Assembly: GCF_040905785.1 (NCBI RefSeq) | Contig: NZ_JBBDQW010000038.1 | Coordinates: forward strand, 1-64,000 | Direction: 5' to 3' | DNA from: Tistlia sp040905785 | GTDB lineage: Bacteria > Pseudomonadota > Alphaproteobacteria > Kiloniellales > DSM-21159 | DNA: 64,000 nt | Shown here: in pieces, positions 25,422-33,407 of the stretch | How positions within the stretch are numbered: position 1 is the stretch's first letter | Layout: every line of letters starts with the position of its first letter | Notes under the pieces: generated by a model | What the model saw: only the letters and a program-made list of their open reading frames with translations | Database searches by the model: none | Told to the model about the DNA's origin: nothing | Translations under genes and position numbers: made by a program

Positions 25422-26390
25422 ATGCCGAACCACGATTCCCTTTCGGCCGGCGCGAGGCAGCGCTACGGCTTCTGGGTCACCCTTGCCGGCGTGCTGGCGC
25501 TCTGCCCGGACACGCTGCTGGTCCGCCTGATCGACACCGACGTCTGGACCCTGGTGTTCTGGCGCGGCCTGCTGATGGGCGCCGGCCTGCTCGTCCTCTA
25601 CGCCGCCGGCGCCGGGCGCGGCTGGCTCGGGCGAATCCTGCACATCGGCTGGCCCGGCATCGGCGCGTCGCTCATGTTCGCCGGCAACGCCATCTGCTTC
25701 GTCGTCGCGCTCGACCTGACCACGGTCGCCAACACGCTGCTGATCGTCTCGACCTCGCCCTTCTTCGCGGCATTGCTGTCCTGGATCTTCCTGGGCGAGC
25801 GGGTCTCGCTGCGCACCGCCCTGGCGATCCTGGTCGCCTGCTGCGGCATCGCCCTGATTTTCTCCGGCTCCCTGTTCGGCGGCGAGCAGAGCGGCAGCCT
25901 GTGGGGCGACGTGGCGGCGCTGGGCACCGCGCTCGGCATGGCCGGCGGCTTCGTCGTCGTGCGCCGGCACCGGCGGGTCAACATGATCCCGGCGATGGCC
26001 CTGGGCGGTCTGGTCGCGGCCGCCCTCGCCCTGCCGCTGGCTGCGCCCCTGGCGCTCGACGGCCGGCAGTTCGGCCTGACCCTGGCGATGGGCCTGCTGC
26101 TGCTGCCGGTCGCCTTCGGCCTGATCACGATCGGGCCGCGCTACATCCCGGCGCCGGAGGTCGGCCTGCTGCTGCTGCTGGAGACCGTCGCCGGCCCCCT
26201 GATCGTCTGGGCCGTGATCGGCGAGGCCGCCTCACCCGAGGCGCTGGTCGGCGGTGCCGTCGTCGTCGTCACCCTCGCGGTCCATTCCCTCATCGGCCTC
26301 CGGCAAAGCCGGCGCGCCGGCCGGCGGAGCCCCGCCGCCCTGCGCGCGGCCCAACTTGGCGCCGAGCAGCGCGGAGAGCACGCCCTGTAG
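25422..26390 (+). CDS. DMT-superfamily permease, EamA type
   Basis: This 322-aa protein has ten hydrophobic segments arranged as two EamA repeats (about residues 18-145 and 160-295). The FWRGLLMGAG and STSPFFAALLSWIFLGERVS segments are typical of drug/metabolite transporters. ATG at 25422 is an internal choice that places the first helix correctly; its ribosome-binding site is weak. The last 50 codons overlap the convergent trmJ gene (159 bp), and that tail is Arg-rich and non-hydrophobic, so the transporter proper ends before it. Substrate unknown. Confidence 0.8.
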   Translation: MPNHDSLSAGARQRYGFWVTLAGVLALCPDTLLVRLIDTDVWTLVFWRGLLMGAGLLVLYAAGAGRGWLGRILHIGWPGIGASLMFAGNAICFVVALDLTTVANTLLIVSTSPFFAALLSWIFLGERVSLRTALAILVACCGIALIFSGSLFGGEQSGSLWGDVAALGTALGMAGGFVVVRRHRRVNMIPAMALGGLVAAALALPLAAPLALDGRQFGLTLAMGLLLLPVAFGLITIGPRYIPAPEVGLLLLLETVAGPLIVWAVIGEAASPEALVGGAVVVVTLAVHSLIGLRQSRRAGRRSPAALRAAQLGAEQRGEHAL

Positions 26391-27110
26391 CGTGCGGACC
26401 TCCTGGTCGGTCAGCTCGCTGCGCAGGAAGATGGCCCGCAGGTTGCGCGCCATGCCGCCGCGCTTCTCCGCCGGGTGGAAGAAGCCGACGCGCCCCAGCT
26501 CGCTCTCCAGCCGCTCCAGGAACCCGAGCAGCCGGCCGCGCTCGACCGGCGGCGAGGCGTTGGTGGCCAGCCGCCGCTCGGGCAGCTCGACGCCGGCTTG
26601 GTACCACTCGTAGCCGGCCAGCAGCACGGCCTGGGCGAGGTTGAGCGAGGAATAGGCGGGATTGAGCGGCACCTGCAGCAGGGTGTCGGCGAGCGCGACC
26701 TCGTCGTTGTCCAGGCCGGTGCGCTCCGGGCCGAACAGGATGCCGACCCGCTCGCCGGCCGCGACGTGGCCGCGCGCCTCGAGCGCCGCCCGGCGCGCCG
26801 TGACCACCGGCTTGACCTGCTCGCGCTGGCGCGCGGTCGTGGCGAAGACCCGCGTCAGGTCGGCGACCGCGGCGGCGGCCGTGGGATAGAGCGTCGCGCG
26901 CTCCAGCACGAGGTCGGCGCCAGAAGCCGCCGCCACCGCCGTCGGGTTCGGCCAGCCGTCGCGCGGCGCGACCAGGCGCAGCTCGGTCAGGCCGCAGTTC
27001 AGCATGGCGCGCGCGCTCATGCCGATGTTCTCGCCGAGCTGCGGGCGCACCAGGATGACCACGGGTCCCGGCGTCTCGGCGGCCAGGGCCGCCCGGTTGG
27101 TGCCTGCCAA
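26232..27110 (-). CDS. trmJ: tRNA (cytidine/uridine-32-2'-O)-methyltransferase
   Basis: This 292-aa SPOUT-class enzyme is of the TrmJ family and methylates the 2'-OH of position 32 in tRNA. Motif 1 is NIGMSARAMLNCG (about 28-40), motif 2 is LFGPERTGLDNDEV (about 123-136), and motif 3 is VPLNPAYSSLNLAQAV (about 148-163). The start is TTG at 27110, with AGGAGGG upstream overlapping the cimA stop. It is cotranscribed with cimA. The last 35 residues or so form a Gly/Pro/Asp-rich tail that overlaps the convergent permease gene. Confidence 0.9.
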   Translation of the reverse strand: MAGTNRAALAAETPGPVVILVRPQLGENIGMSARAMLNCGLTELRLVAPRDGWPNPTAVAAASGADLVLERATLYPTAAAAVADLTRVFATTARQREQVKPVVTARRAALEARGHVAAGERVGILFGPERTGLDNDEVALADTLLQVPLNPAYSSLNLAQAVLLAGYEWYQAGVELPERRLATNASPPVERGRLLGFLERLESELGRVGFFHPAEKRGGMARNLRAIFLRSELTDQEVRTLQGVLSALLGAKLGRAQGGGAPPAGAPALPEADEGMDREGDDDDGTADQRLG

Positions 27111-27119
27111 TCCGCCCTC

Positions 27120-28715
27120 CTAGGCCGCCGGCGCGAGGCCGGAGCGGAACAGCTTCCAGACGATGGCGTCGGCCAGCGCGTTGAAGGAGGCGTCGATGAT
27201 GTTCGGCGAGACCCCGACCGTGGTCCAGCGACCCGACCGGCCGCGGCTCTCGATCATCACCCGGGTCACCGCCTCGGTGCCGGCCTGGGGCGTCAGGATG
27301 CGCACCTTGTAGTCGACCAGGCGCATCGTCTCGAGCACCGGGTAGGCCGGGTTGAGGGCCTTGCGCAACGCCTTGTCGAGGGCGTCGACCGGGCCGTTGC
27401 CGTCGGCCACGGTCATCAGCTCGCGCCCGCCGATCTTGACCGTCACCGTCGCCTCGGACTCGGTGACCAGCTCGCCACGGGCGTTCCAGCGCCGGTCGTC
27501 CATGACCCGGAAGCGGCTCAGCTCGAAGTAGTCCGGCACCTCGCCGAGCTCGCGGCGCGCCAGCAGCTCGAAGGAAGCGGCGGCGGCGTCGTAGGCGTAG
27601 CCCTCGAACTCGCGGCGCTTGACCTCCTCGACCAGGCGGCCGACGCGCCGGTCGTCGGCCTCGACCTCGACGCCGATCTCGCGCAGGCGGGCCAGGATGT
27701 TGGAGCGGCCGGCCTGGTCCGAGACGACGATGTGGCGGCGGTTGCCGACGCTCTCCGGCGGCACGTGCTCGTAGGAGCGCGGATCCTTCTCGACAGCCGA
27801 GACGTGCAGGCCGCCCTTGTGGGCGAAGGCGCGCTCGCCGACGTAGGCGGCGTCGGTCCGGCTCGCCCGGTTGAGCCGCTCGTCGAGCAGGCGCGAAAGG
27901 CCGGTCAGCTGGGACAGGGCCTTGGCGTCGACTCCCGTCTCCCAATCGGTCTTGAGCGCCAGGGTCGCGATCAGCGAGACCAGGTTGGCGTTGCCGCAGC
28001 GCTCGCCGAGGCCGTTCAGGGTGCCCTGGATCTGGCGCGCGCCGGCCTCGATCGCGGCCAGGGAGTTGGCGACCGCGTTCTCGGTGTCGTTGTGGCAGTG
28101 GATGCCGAGGCGCGCCTCGGGCAGCGCCGCGCGCACCTCGCCGACGATCCGCCGGACCTCGTCGGGCAGCGTGCCGCCGTTGGTGTCGCAGAGCACCAGC
28201 CAGGAGGCGCCACCCTCGGCCGCCGCCTTCAGGCAGTCCAGGGCATAGCCGGGATTGGCCTTCCAGCCGTCGAAGAAGTGTTCGGCGTCGAACAGCGCCT
28301 CCTCCTTGCGGCCCGCCATATGGGCGATCGACTCGCGGATCAGGTCGAGGTTCTCAGTCAGCGGGATGCCGAGCGCGAGGTCGACGTGGAAGTCCCAGGT
28401 CTTGCCGACCAGGCAGACCGCCGGCGCGTGGGAATCGGCGAGCGCCGCCAGCCCCGGATCGTTCTCGGCCGAGCGGCCCGGGCGCCGGGTCATGCCGAAG
28501 GCGACGAAGCGCGCGCGGCCCAGCGCCGGCGGCTCGGCGAAGAAGGCGTCGTCGGTCGGGTTGGCGCCGGGCCAGCCGCCCTCGACGTAGTCCAGGCCGA
28601 TGCGGTCGAGCGCCTCGGCGATCGCCACCTTGTCGGCCACGGTGAAGTCGACGCCCTGGGTCTGGGCGCCGTCGCGCAGCGTCGTGTCGAAGAGGTGGAT
28701 GCGCTTGTCGGACAA
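27120..28715 (-). CDS. cimA: (R)-citramalate synthase
   Basis: This 531-aa enzyme of the LeuA/homocitrate synthase family condenses acetyl-CoA with pyruvate to citramalate, the first step of the threonine-independent isoleucine route. The DTTLRDGAQ motif is at 10-18 and HCHNDTENAVAN supplies metal-binding histidines. The LeuA2 allosteric domain occupies about 390-525. The length and the GVDFTVADKVAIA segment fit CimA-type proteins rather than LeuA. TTG at 28715 is the start (GGAAGG upstream); no in-frame ATG is nearby. First gene of a cimA-trmJ operon. Confidence 0.9.
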   Translation of the reverse strand: MSDKRIHLFDTTLRDGAQTQGVDFTVADKVAIAEALDRIGLDYVEGGWPGANPTDDAFFAEPPALGRARFVAFGMTRRPGRSAENDPGLAALADSHAPAVCLVGKTWDFHVDLALGIPLTENLDLIRESIAHMAGRKEEALFDAEHFFDGWKANPGYALDCLKAAAEGGASWLVLCDTNGGTLPDEVRRIVGEVRAALPEARLGIHCHNDTENAVANSLAAIEAGARQIQGTLNGLGERCGNANLVSLIATLALKTDWETGVDAKALSQLTGLSRLLDERLNRASRTDAAYVGERAFAHKGGLHVSAVEKDPRSYEHVPPESVGNRRHIVVSDQAGRSNILARLREIGVEVEADDRRVGRLVEEVKRREFEGYAYDAAAASFELLARRELGEVPDYFELSRFRVMDDRRWNARGELVTESEATVTVKIGGRELMTVADGNGPVDALDKALRKALNPAYPVLETMRLVDYKVRILTPQAGTEAVTRVMIESRGRSGRWTTVGVSPNIIDASFNALADAIVWKLFRSGLAPAA

Positions 28716-28813
28716 GGCGCGCCTTCCGGCCCGGTCGGGCGATTGAGCGAGGGGCCTTGACCTAGCCGAGGTCGGCGCCCGGGGGCAAGCGATCCCTTCC
28801 GCCCGGGGCGCGC

Positions 28814-30145
28814 TCAGCCGGCCGCCCGCAGCCGCTCCAGCGCCCGCTCGCGGCCGATCAGCGGCAGCAGCTCGGACATCTCCGGCCCGTGCGGCTGCCC
28901 GGTCAGGGCGAGGCGCAGGGGCAGGAACAGGGCCTTGCCCTTGCGCCCGGTCGCCTGCTTCAGGGCCTCGGTCCAGGCCCGCCAGGTCTCGCCGCCCCAG
29001 GGCTCGGGCGGCAGCAGGCGGGCGGCCTCGGCCAGGTAGTCCGGCTCCTCGACGAGCGGGCGGATGGCGCCGCGGGCGACCCGGTGCCACAGCGCCGCCT
29101 CCCCGCGCCGGGCGAGGTTGCCGCGCACCGCCAGCCAGAGCGCCTCGTCGAAGCCGGCGAGGCCCTGCGCCTCCAGCCAAGGCCGCACGCTTTCGTAGGC
29201 CATGCCATGCAGCAGGCGGGCGTTGAGGTGCGCCAGCTCGACCGGGTCGTACTTCGGCGTCGCGCGCCCGAAGCGCCCGACGTCGAAGCCCTCGACCAGC
29301 GCCTCCAGGCTCTGCCGCGGCTCGAGCGGGTCGGGCGTGCCGAGCCGGGCGAGGTAGCTGGCGAGCGCCAACGGCTCCAGACCCTCCTCGCGCAGGCTCT
29401 CCAGGGACAGCGAGCCGAGCCGCTTGGACAGGCCCTGCCCCTTCTCGTCGGTCAGCAGCGGCAGGTGGGCGAAGATCGGGGCCGCCCCGCCCAAAGCCTC
29501 CAGGATCTGGAGCTGCACGGCGGTGTTGGCGACGTGGTCCTCGCCGCGCAGCACGTGGGTGACGCCGAGCTCGAGGTCGTCGACGACGCTGGAGAGGGTG
29601 TAGAGCGGCCGGCCGTCGGCGCGCAGCAGCACCGGGTCGGACAGCTTGTCGCCCTCGAAGCGCTGGAGCCCGCGCACCGCGTCGTGCCACTCGATCGGCC
29701 CATGCTCCAGCCGGAAGCGCCAGTGCGGCCGCCGGCCCTGCGCCTCCAGCTCGGCGCGCGCCGCCGCATCCAACCCGAGCGCCTCGCGGTCGTAGAGCGG
29801 CGGCCGGCCCGACTTCAGCTGCAGCCTGCGCTTGAGCTCCAGCTCCTCGGCGGTCTCGTAGCAGGGGTAGAGCCGGCCCGCGGCCTTCAGCCGCTCGGCC
29901 GCCGCGGCGTAGTGCTCGTGCCGGCCGGACTGGCGGGCGAATTCGTCCCAACCGAGGCCGAGCCAGGCGAGATCCGCCTCGATGCCCGCGGCGAAGGCGG
30001 CCGTCGAGCGCTCGGCGTCGGTGTCGTCGAGGCGCAGCAGGAAGCGGCCGCCCGCCTTGCGCGCCCACAGCCAGTTGAGCAGCGCGATGCGGGCGTTGCC
30101 GACGTGCAGCCGCCCGGTCGGGCTGGGTGCGAAGCGCACTTTCAT
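28814..30145 (-). CDS. gltX: Glutamyl-tRNA synthetase
   Basis: This 443-aa class I aminoacyl-tRNA synthetase has the HIGH-box equivalent HVGN at residues 14-17 and the KMSKS-loop equivalent LSKRLGS. The RFAPSPTGRLHVGNARIALLN start is characteristic of GluRS. The compact size (about 440 rather than 470 residues) is typical of one of the two GluRS paralogues that many alphaproteobacteria carry, so the tRNA preference (Glu or Gln) cannot be fixed here. Start: ATG at 30145; an in-frame ATG at 30157 is possible. Confidence 0.93.
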   Translation of the reverse strand: MKVRFAPSPTGRLHVGNARIALLNWLWARKAGGRFLLRLDDTDAERSTAAFAAGIEADLAWLGLGWDEFARQSGRHEHYAAAAERLKAAGRLYPCYETAEELELKRRLQLKSGRPPLYDREALGLDAAARAELEAQGRRPHWRFRLEHGPIEWHDAVRGLQRFEGDKLSDPVLLRADGRPLYTLSSVVDDLELGVTHVLRGEDHVANTAVQLQILEALGGAAPIFAHLPLLTDEKGQGLSKRLGSLSLESLREEGLEPLALASYLARLGTPDPLEPRQSLEALVEGFDVGRFGRATPKYDPVELAHLNARLLHGMAYESVRPWLEAQGLAGFDEALWLAVRGNLARRGEAALWHRVARGAIRPLVEEPDYLAEAARLLPPEPWGGETWRAWTEALKQATGRKGKALFLPLRLALTGQPHGPEMSELLPLIGRERALERLRAAG

Positions 30146-30211
30146 AGGACCTACCATTGCGTTACTGTCCTGTAGATCAACCGAGGCTTGAGACAACGAT
30201 CAGAGGCTCGC

Positions 30212-31201
30212 ATGGCACAACAACTAAAGTCTTGCTTCGTTATCTCTCCCATCGGCGAAGAAGACACGTCGATTCGGAAGCGGGCTGATCAGGTTCTAAA
30301 TCATATTATCCGTCCGGCTGCCAGCGAGTGCGGCTACACACCATTTCGGGCAGACGAAATTGACAAACCTGGGATAATAACGACACAAGTCCTACAGCAT
30401 ATTGTAGACGATGATCTGGTCATCGCGGACCTAACGGGAATGAACCCAAACGTATTCTACGAGCTAGCAATAAGGCATGTAATAAGGAAACCCTACATAC
30501 ATATGATTGTGAAAGGCGAAAAAATTCCTTTCGACGTGGCTGCCTCAAGAGCAATCTTTTATGACCCAACAGACCTTGATAGCGCAGCAGAAGCTAAAGC
30601 CTCAATCGTAAAGCAGATAAAAGAGACAGAAAAAGATCCTAACAATATAGAATCTCCCGTTTCTGTCTCGGTTGACCTTCAACGTCTAAAGCAAAGCGAA
30701 GATCCGGAAGAGCGGTCTCTCGGAGATATGATTTCTCTGATGACCGACATATCTATGAGACTGTCGAAGATCGAATCTGGAGTGGTTCAAGAAGAAGACA
30801 GGTTCAGCCTTTCAGAAGTCCTGAGCATGCTGCACAGAATACAACGACGCCTCTACCAGGACGAAGAAGATGATGCGTCCGTGCGCACATACTGGTTCAA
30901 TCCCTCAAAGTCATTTACGAACACCATTTCCAGAGCTGAGGCGATCAATAACAAGGTTGCTAGACTCTATTACTTAGCCGCCATTTTTGACAGGAGATTG
31001 CCATGGGCTAATATTATGCTTATCGAGATGGCTAATAGCCTATCCCAAGAAAATTTTGACCGATTTCATAACATTAGAGATTCATTCAAGAATCTTCTTA
31101 TGTTCGAGCAGTATAGATTGCAAACTGATGGCGATTCCAAGCGCGCCCACAGTCTTATTCTAATGGCCGAACACCTGCTCCCTCTCATCGAAGCCTTTTG
31201 A
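30212..31201 (+). CDS. TIR/deoxyribosyltransferase-like protein, AT-rich acquired gene
   Basis: This 329-aa protein has at its N terminus (about 8-115) a Rossmann-like domain of the TIR-like / nucleoside deoxyribosyltransferase-like group: CFVISPIGEEDT, then VIADLTGMNPNVFYELAIRH with the glutamate that is catalytic in related NADases and transferases. Related domains are common in antiphage systems as NAD- or nucleotide-consuming effectors. The remaining 200 residues are mostly helical, with no recognised domain or membrane segment. The gene is strikingly AT-rich compared with its surroundings (23 G/C of 60 in 30481-30540, versus 45 of 60 in 31321-31380), and it sits alone between gltX and nadE. 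Start ATG at 30212 follows AGAGG. Confidence 0.72.
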   Translation: MAQQLKSCFVISPIGEEDTSIRKRADQVLNHIIRPAASECGYTPFRADEIDKPGIITTQVLQHIVDDDLVIADLTGMNPNVFYELAIRHVIRKPYIHMIVKGEKIPFDVAASRAIFYDPTDLDSAAEAKASIVKQIKETEKDPNNIESPVSVSVDLQRLKQSEDPEERSLGDMISLMTDISMRLSKIESGVVQEEDRFSLSEVLSMLHRIQRRLYQDEEDDASVRTYWFNPSKSFTNTISRAEAINNKVARLYYLAAIFDRRLPWANIMLIEMANSLSQENFDRFHNIRDSFKNLLMFEQYRLQTDGDSKRAHSLILMAEHLLPLIEAF

Positions 31202-31227
31202 GCACCTGCTCCCTCTCATCGAAGCCT
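31172..31227 (+). repeat. 25-bp direct repeat at the 3' edge of the AT-rich gene
   Basis: A 25-base sequence beginning CACCTGCTCCC and ending GAAGCCT occurs at 31172-31196 (the last codons of the TIR-like gene) and again at 31203-31227 just after its stop. The copies are identical and six bases apart. It may mark the insertion edge or a later tandem duplication. No copy was seen at the gene's 5' side. Confidence 0.85.
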
Positions 31228-31276
31228 GACGCCGGACGAGATGCCTGAGGCCTCGGTGAAGGCCGGGAGACTTAAC

Positions 31277-32962
31277 TCAGCCCGGGCCCTTGAAGGCGTT
31301 GACGATGGGGTAGCGGCGGTCGCGCCCGAAGGAGCGGCGGGTGATCTTGACCCCCGGCGGCGCCTGGCGGCGCTTGTACTCGGCGTTCTCGAGCATCCGC
31401 CAGACCCGGGTCACGATCTCGCGCGGGTGGCCGCGCGCGACGATGGCCTCCAGCGAGGCCTCCTCCTCGATCAGGCCGGAGAGGATGTCGTCGAGCACCG
31501 CGTAGGGCGGCAGGGAGTCCTCGTCCTTCTGGTCGGGCTTGAGCTCGGCGGTCGGCGGCTTGGTGATGATGCGCTCCGGGATGGCCCGGCCCTCGGGGCC
31601 CAGGGCGTCGGCGGGCCGCGCCTGGTTGCGCCAGTTCGAGAGCTCGAAGACCGTCGTCTTGTAGACGTCCTTGAGCACGTTGAAGCCGCCGCACATGTCG
31701 CCGTAAAGGGTCGCGTAGCCGACGCTCATCTCGCTCTTGTTGCCGGTCGAGAGGACCATCGGCCCGAACTTGTTGGACAGCGCCATCAGGGTGACGCCGC
31801 GCGCGCGCGACTGCAGGTTCTCCTCGGTCGTGTCCGCCGGCAGCCCCTCGAACAGCGGCCGCAGCATGACCTCGAAGGCCTGCATGGCCGGCCCGATGTC
31901 GATCTGGTCGAGCCGCAGGCCGTTGAGCTGGGCCAGCTCGGCCGCGTCCTCCAGGCTGTCGCGGCTGGTGTAGGGGCTGGGCATCATCACGCAGTGGACG
32001 CGCTCCGGCCCCAGGGCGTCGGCGGCGACGACCGCCGAGATCGCCGAGTCGATGCCGCCCGACAGGCCGAGCACGACGCCGGGAAAGCCGCTCTTGGTGA
32101 CGTAGTCGCGCAGGCCCAGGACCAGCGCGCGGTAGACCGGCTCGGCGCCGACGCCCGGCGGGCGGCGCTCGCCGTCCTCGACCTGCCAGCCGGCGGCGCT
32201 GCGGCGCCAGCGGGTCAGGCTCAGCGCCTCGACGAACTCCGGCAGCTGGACCCTGAGGTTGCGCTCGGCGTCGACGACGAAGGAGGCACCGTCGAAGACC
32301 AGCTCGTCCTGGCCGCCGACTTGGTTGACGTAGACCAGCGGCAGCCCGGTCTCGACCACGCGCTCGAGCGCGAGCTGGATGCGCACCTCGTGCTTGTCGC
32401 ACTCGTAGGGGCTGCCGTTGGGGACGACCAGGATCTCGGCCCCCGACTCCTCGAGGCACTCGGCGACGTCGGAGAACCACATGTCCTCGCAGACCAGGAC
32501 GCCCAGGCGAACGCCGCGGAAATTGACCGGCCCCGGCAGCGGCCCGGCGGCGAAGACCCGCAGCTCGTCGAAGACGCCGTAGTTCGGCAGGTGGTGCTTG
32601 CTGCGCACGGCCTGGATTTCGCCGCCGTCGAGCAGCAGCGCCGCGTTGTAGACCTTGCCGCGCAGCGGCGCCCGGGCCGCGGGATCGATCCGCCAGGGCG
32701 CGCCGATCAGCAGCGCCGGCCCGCCGTCCGCGGTCTCGGCGGCCAGCGCCTCCACCCCCTGCTGCACGGCGTCCAGGAAGTCGGGCTTGAGCACCAGGTC
32801 CTCGGGCGGATAGCCGGAGACGCAGAGCTCGGTGCCGACCACCAGGTCGGCCCCCTCGCCCGCCGCCCGGGCGCGCAGCGCGCGCAGCTTCTCCAGGTTG
32901 CCGGGCAGGTCGCCCACGGTCGGATTGATCTGCGCAAGCGCGATGGTCAGCTGGTCGGTCAT
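31277..32962 (-). CDS. nadE: Glutamine-dependent NAD+ synthetase
   Basis: This 561-aa two-domain enzyme amidates nicotinic acid adenine dinucleotide to NAD+. The N-terminal nitrilase-type glutaminase has its triad at Glu45, Lys122 and Cys158 (in VLVCEDMW). The C-terminal synthetase starts near 275 with the ATP-binding SGGIDS at 301-306. ATG at 32962 overlaps the stop of a 30-codon remnant ORF (ATGA), so it lies in an operon with the MNT gene. A nicotinate phosphoribosyltransferase 2 kb away serves the same pathway. Confidence 0.95.
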   Translation of the reverse strand: MTDQLTIALAQINPTVGDLPGNLEKLRALRARAAGEGADLVVGTELCVSGYPPEDLVLKPDFLDAVQQGVEALAAETADGGPALLIGAPWRIDPAARAPLRGKVYNAALLLDGGEIQAVRSKHHLPNYGVFDELRVFAAGPLPGPVNFRGVRLGVLVCEDMWFSDVAECLEESGAEILVVPNGSPYECDKHEVRIQLALERVVETGLPLVYVNQVGGQDELVFDGASFVVDAERNLRVQLPEFVEALSLTRWRRSAAGWQVEDGERRPPGVGAEPVYRALVLGLRDYVTKSGFPGVVLGLSGGIDSAISAVVAADALGPERVHCVMMPSPYTSRDSLEDAAELAQLNGLRLDQIDIGPAMQAFEVMLRPLFEGLPADTTEENLQSRARGVTLMALSNKFGPMVLSTGNKSEMSVGYATLYGDMCGGFNVLKDVYKTTVFELSNWRNQARPADALGPEGRAIPERIITKPPTAELKPDQKDEDSLPPYAVLDDILSGLIEEEASLEAIVARGHPREIVTRVWRMLENAEYKRRQAPPGVKITRRSFGRDRRYPIVNAFKGPG

Positions 32963-33051
32963 AGCGGCCCGATGTACTCCTCGGGAATGTGTGGCTCCAG
33001 AGCGACCGCATGGAGCCTGTGCCCGAGCCGCACGATGTCACGCTCGTTCAT
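32959..33051 (-). pseudogene. 30-codon ORF, probable remnant of a HEPN (HepT-like) toxin gene
   Basis: This short ORF starts inside the last codons of the MNT nucleotidyltransferase gene (14-bp overlap) and its stop overlaps the nadE start. It begins MNERDIVRLGHRLHAVAL, similar to the first helix of HEPN/DUF86 partners that normally follow MNT genes in this arrangement, but it ends after 30 codons where a HEPN domain needs about 110. I infer an internally deleted toxin gene. It may still couple translation to nadE. Confidence 0.4.
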
Positions 33052-33343
33052 ACTGCCGCTCGGCGGATTGCAGGATGCGCGTCGCCAGGGCCGGATGGAG
33101 GTCCTGGGGTCGGCCGAGATCGACGCGACGTCCGCCGAACAGCGGGCGCAGCCCGTGCTCGATCTTCGCCAGCGTCAGCAGGGACGGGCGGATTGCCTCA
33201 TCGAACTCGATCAAGACGTCCACGTCGCTGTCCGGGCCGAAGTCGTCCCGAAGGGCCGACCCGAAGAGCGAGAGCTTGCGGATGCCGTGCGAGCGGCAGA
33301 AGGCGGCCAGCGCCTCGCGGTCGATGGGGAGTCTCTCGGTCAT
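33038..33343 (-). CDS. MNT-type minimal nucleotidyltransferase (antitoxin type)
   Basis: This 101-aa protein has the minimal nucleotidyltransferase signature LFGSALRDDFGPDSDVDVLIEF at about residues 25-46, with the GS and DxD metal-binding residues. In MNT-HEPN toxin-antitoxin pairs such proteins AMPylate or neutralise a HEPN ribonuclease encoded directly downstream. Here the downstream position holds only a 30-codon ORF, so this may be an orphan antitoxin. No strong ribosome-binding site is visible before ATG at 33343. Confidence 0.8.
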   Translation of the reverse strand: MTERLPIDREALAAFCRSHGIRKLSLFGSALRDDFGPDSDVDVLIEFDEAIRPSLLTLAKIEHGLRPLFGGRRVDLGRPQDLHPALATRILQSAERQYERA

Positions 33344-33407
33344 AGCCCAACTAGCTACGCCGCCGGCCGCCGCGCGACAAGGGGGCCGACCAGCGGGCGG
33401 AAGCGTC

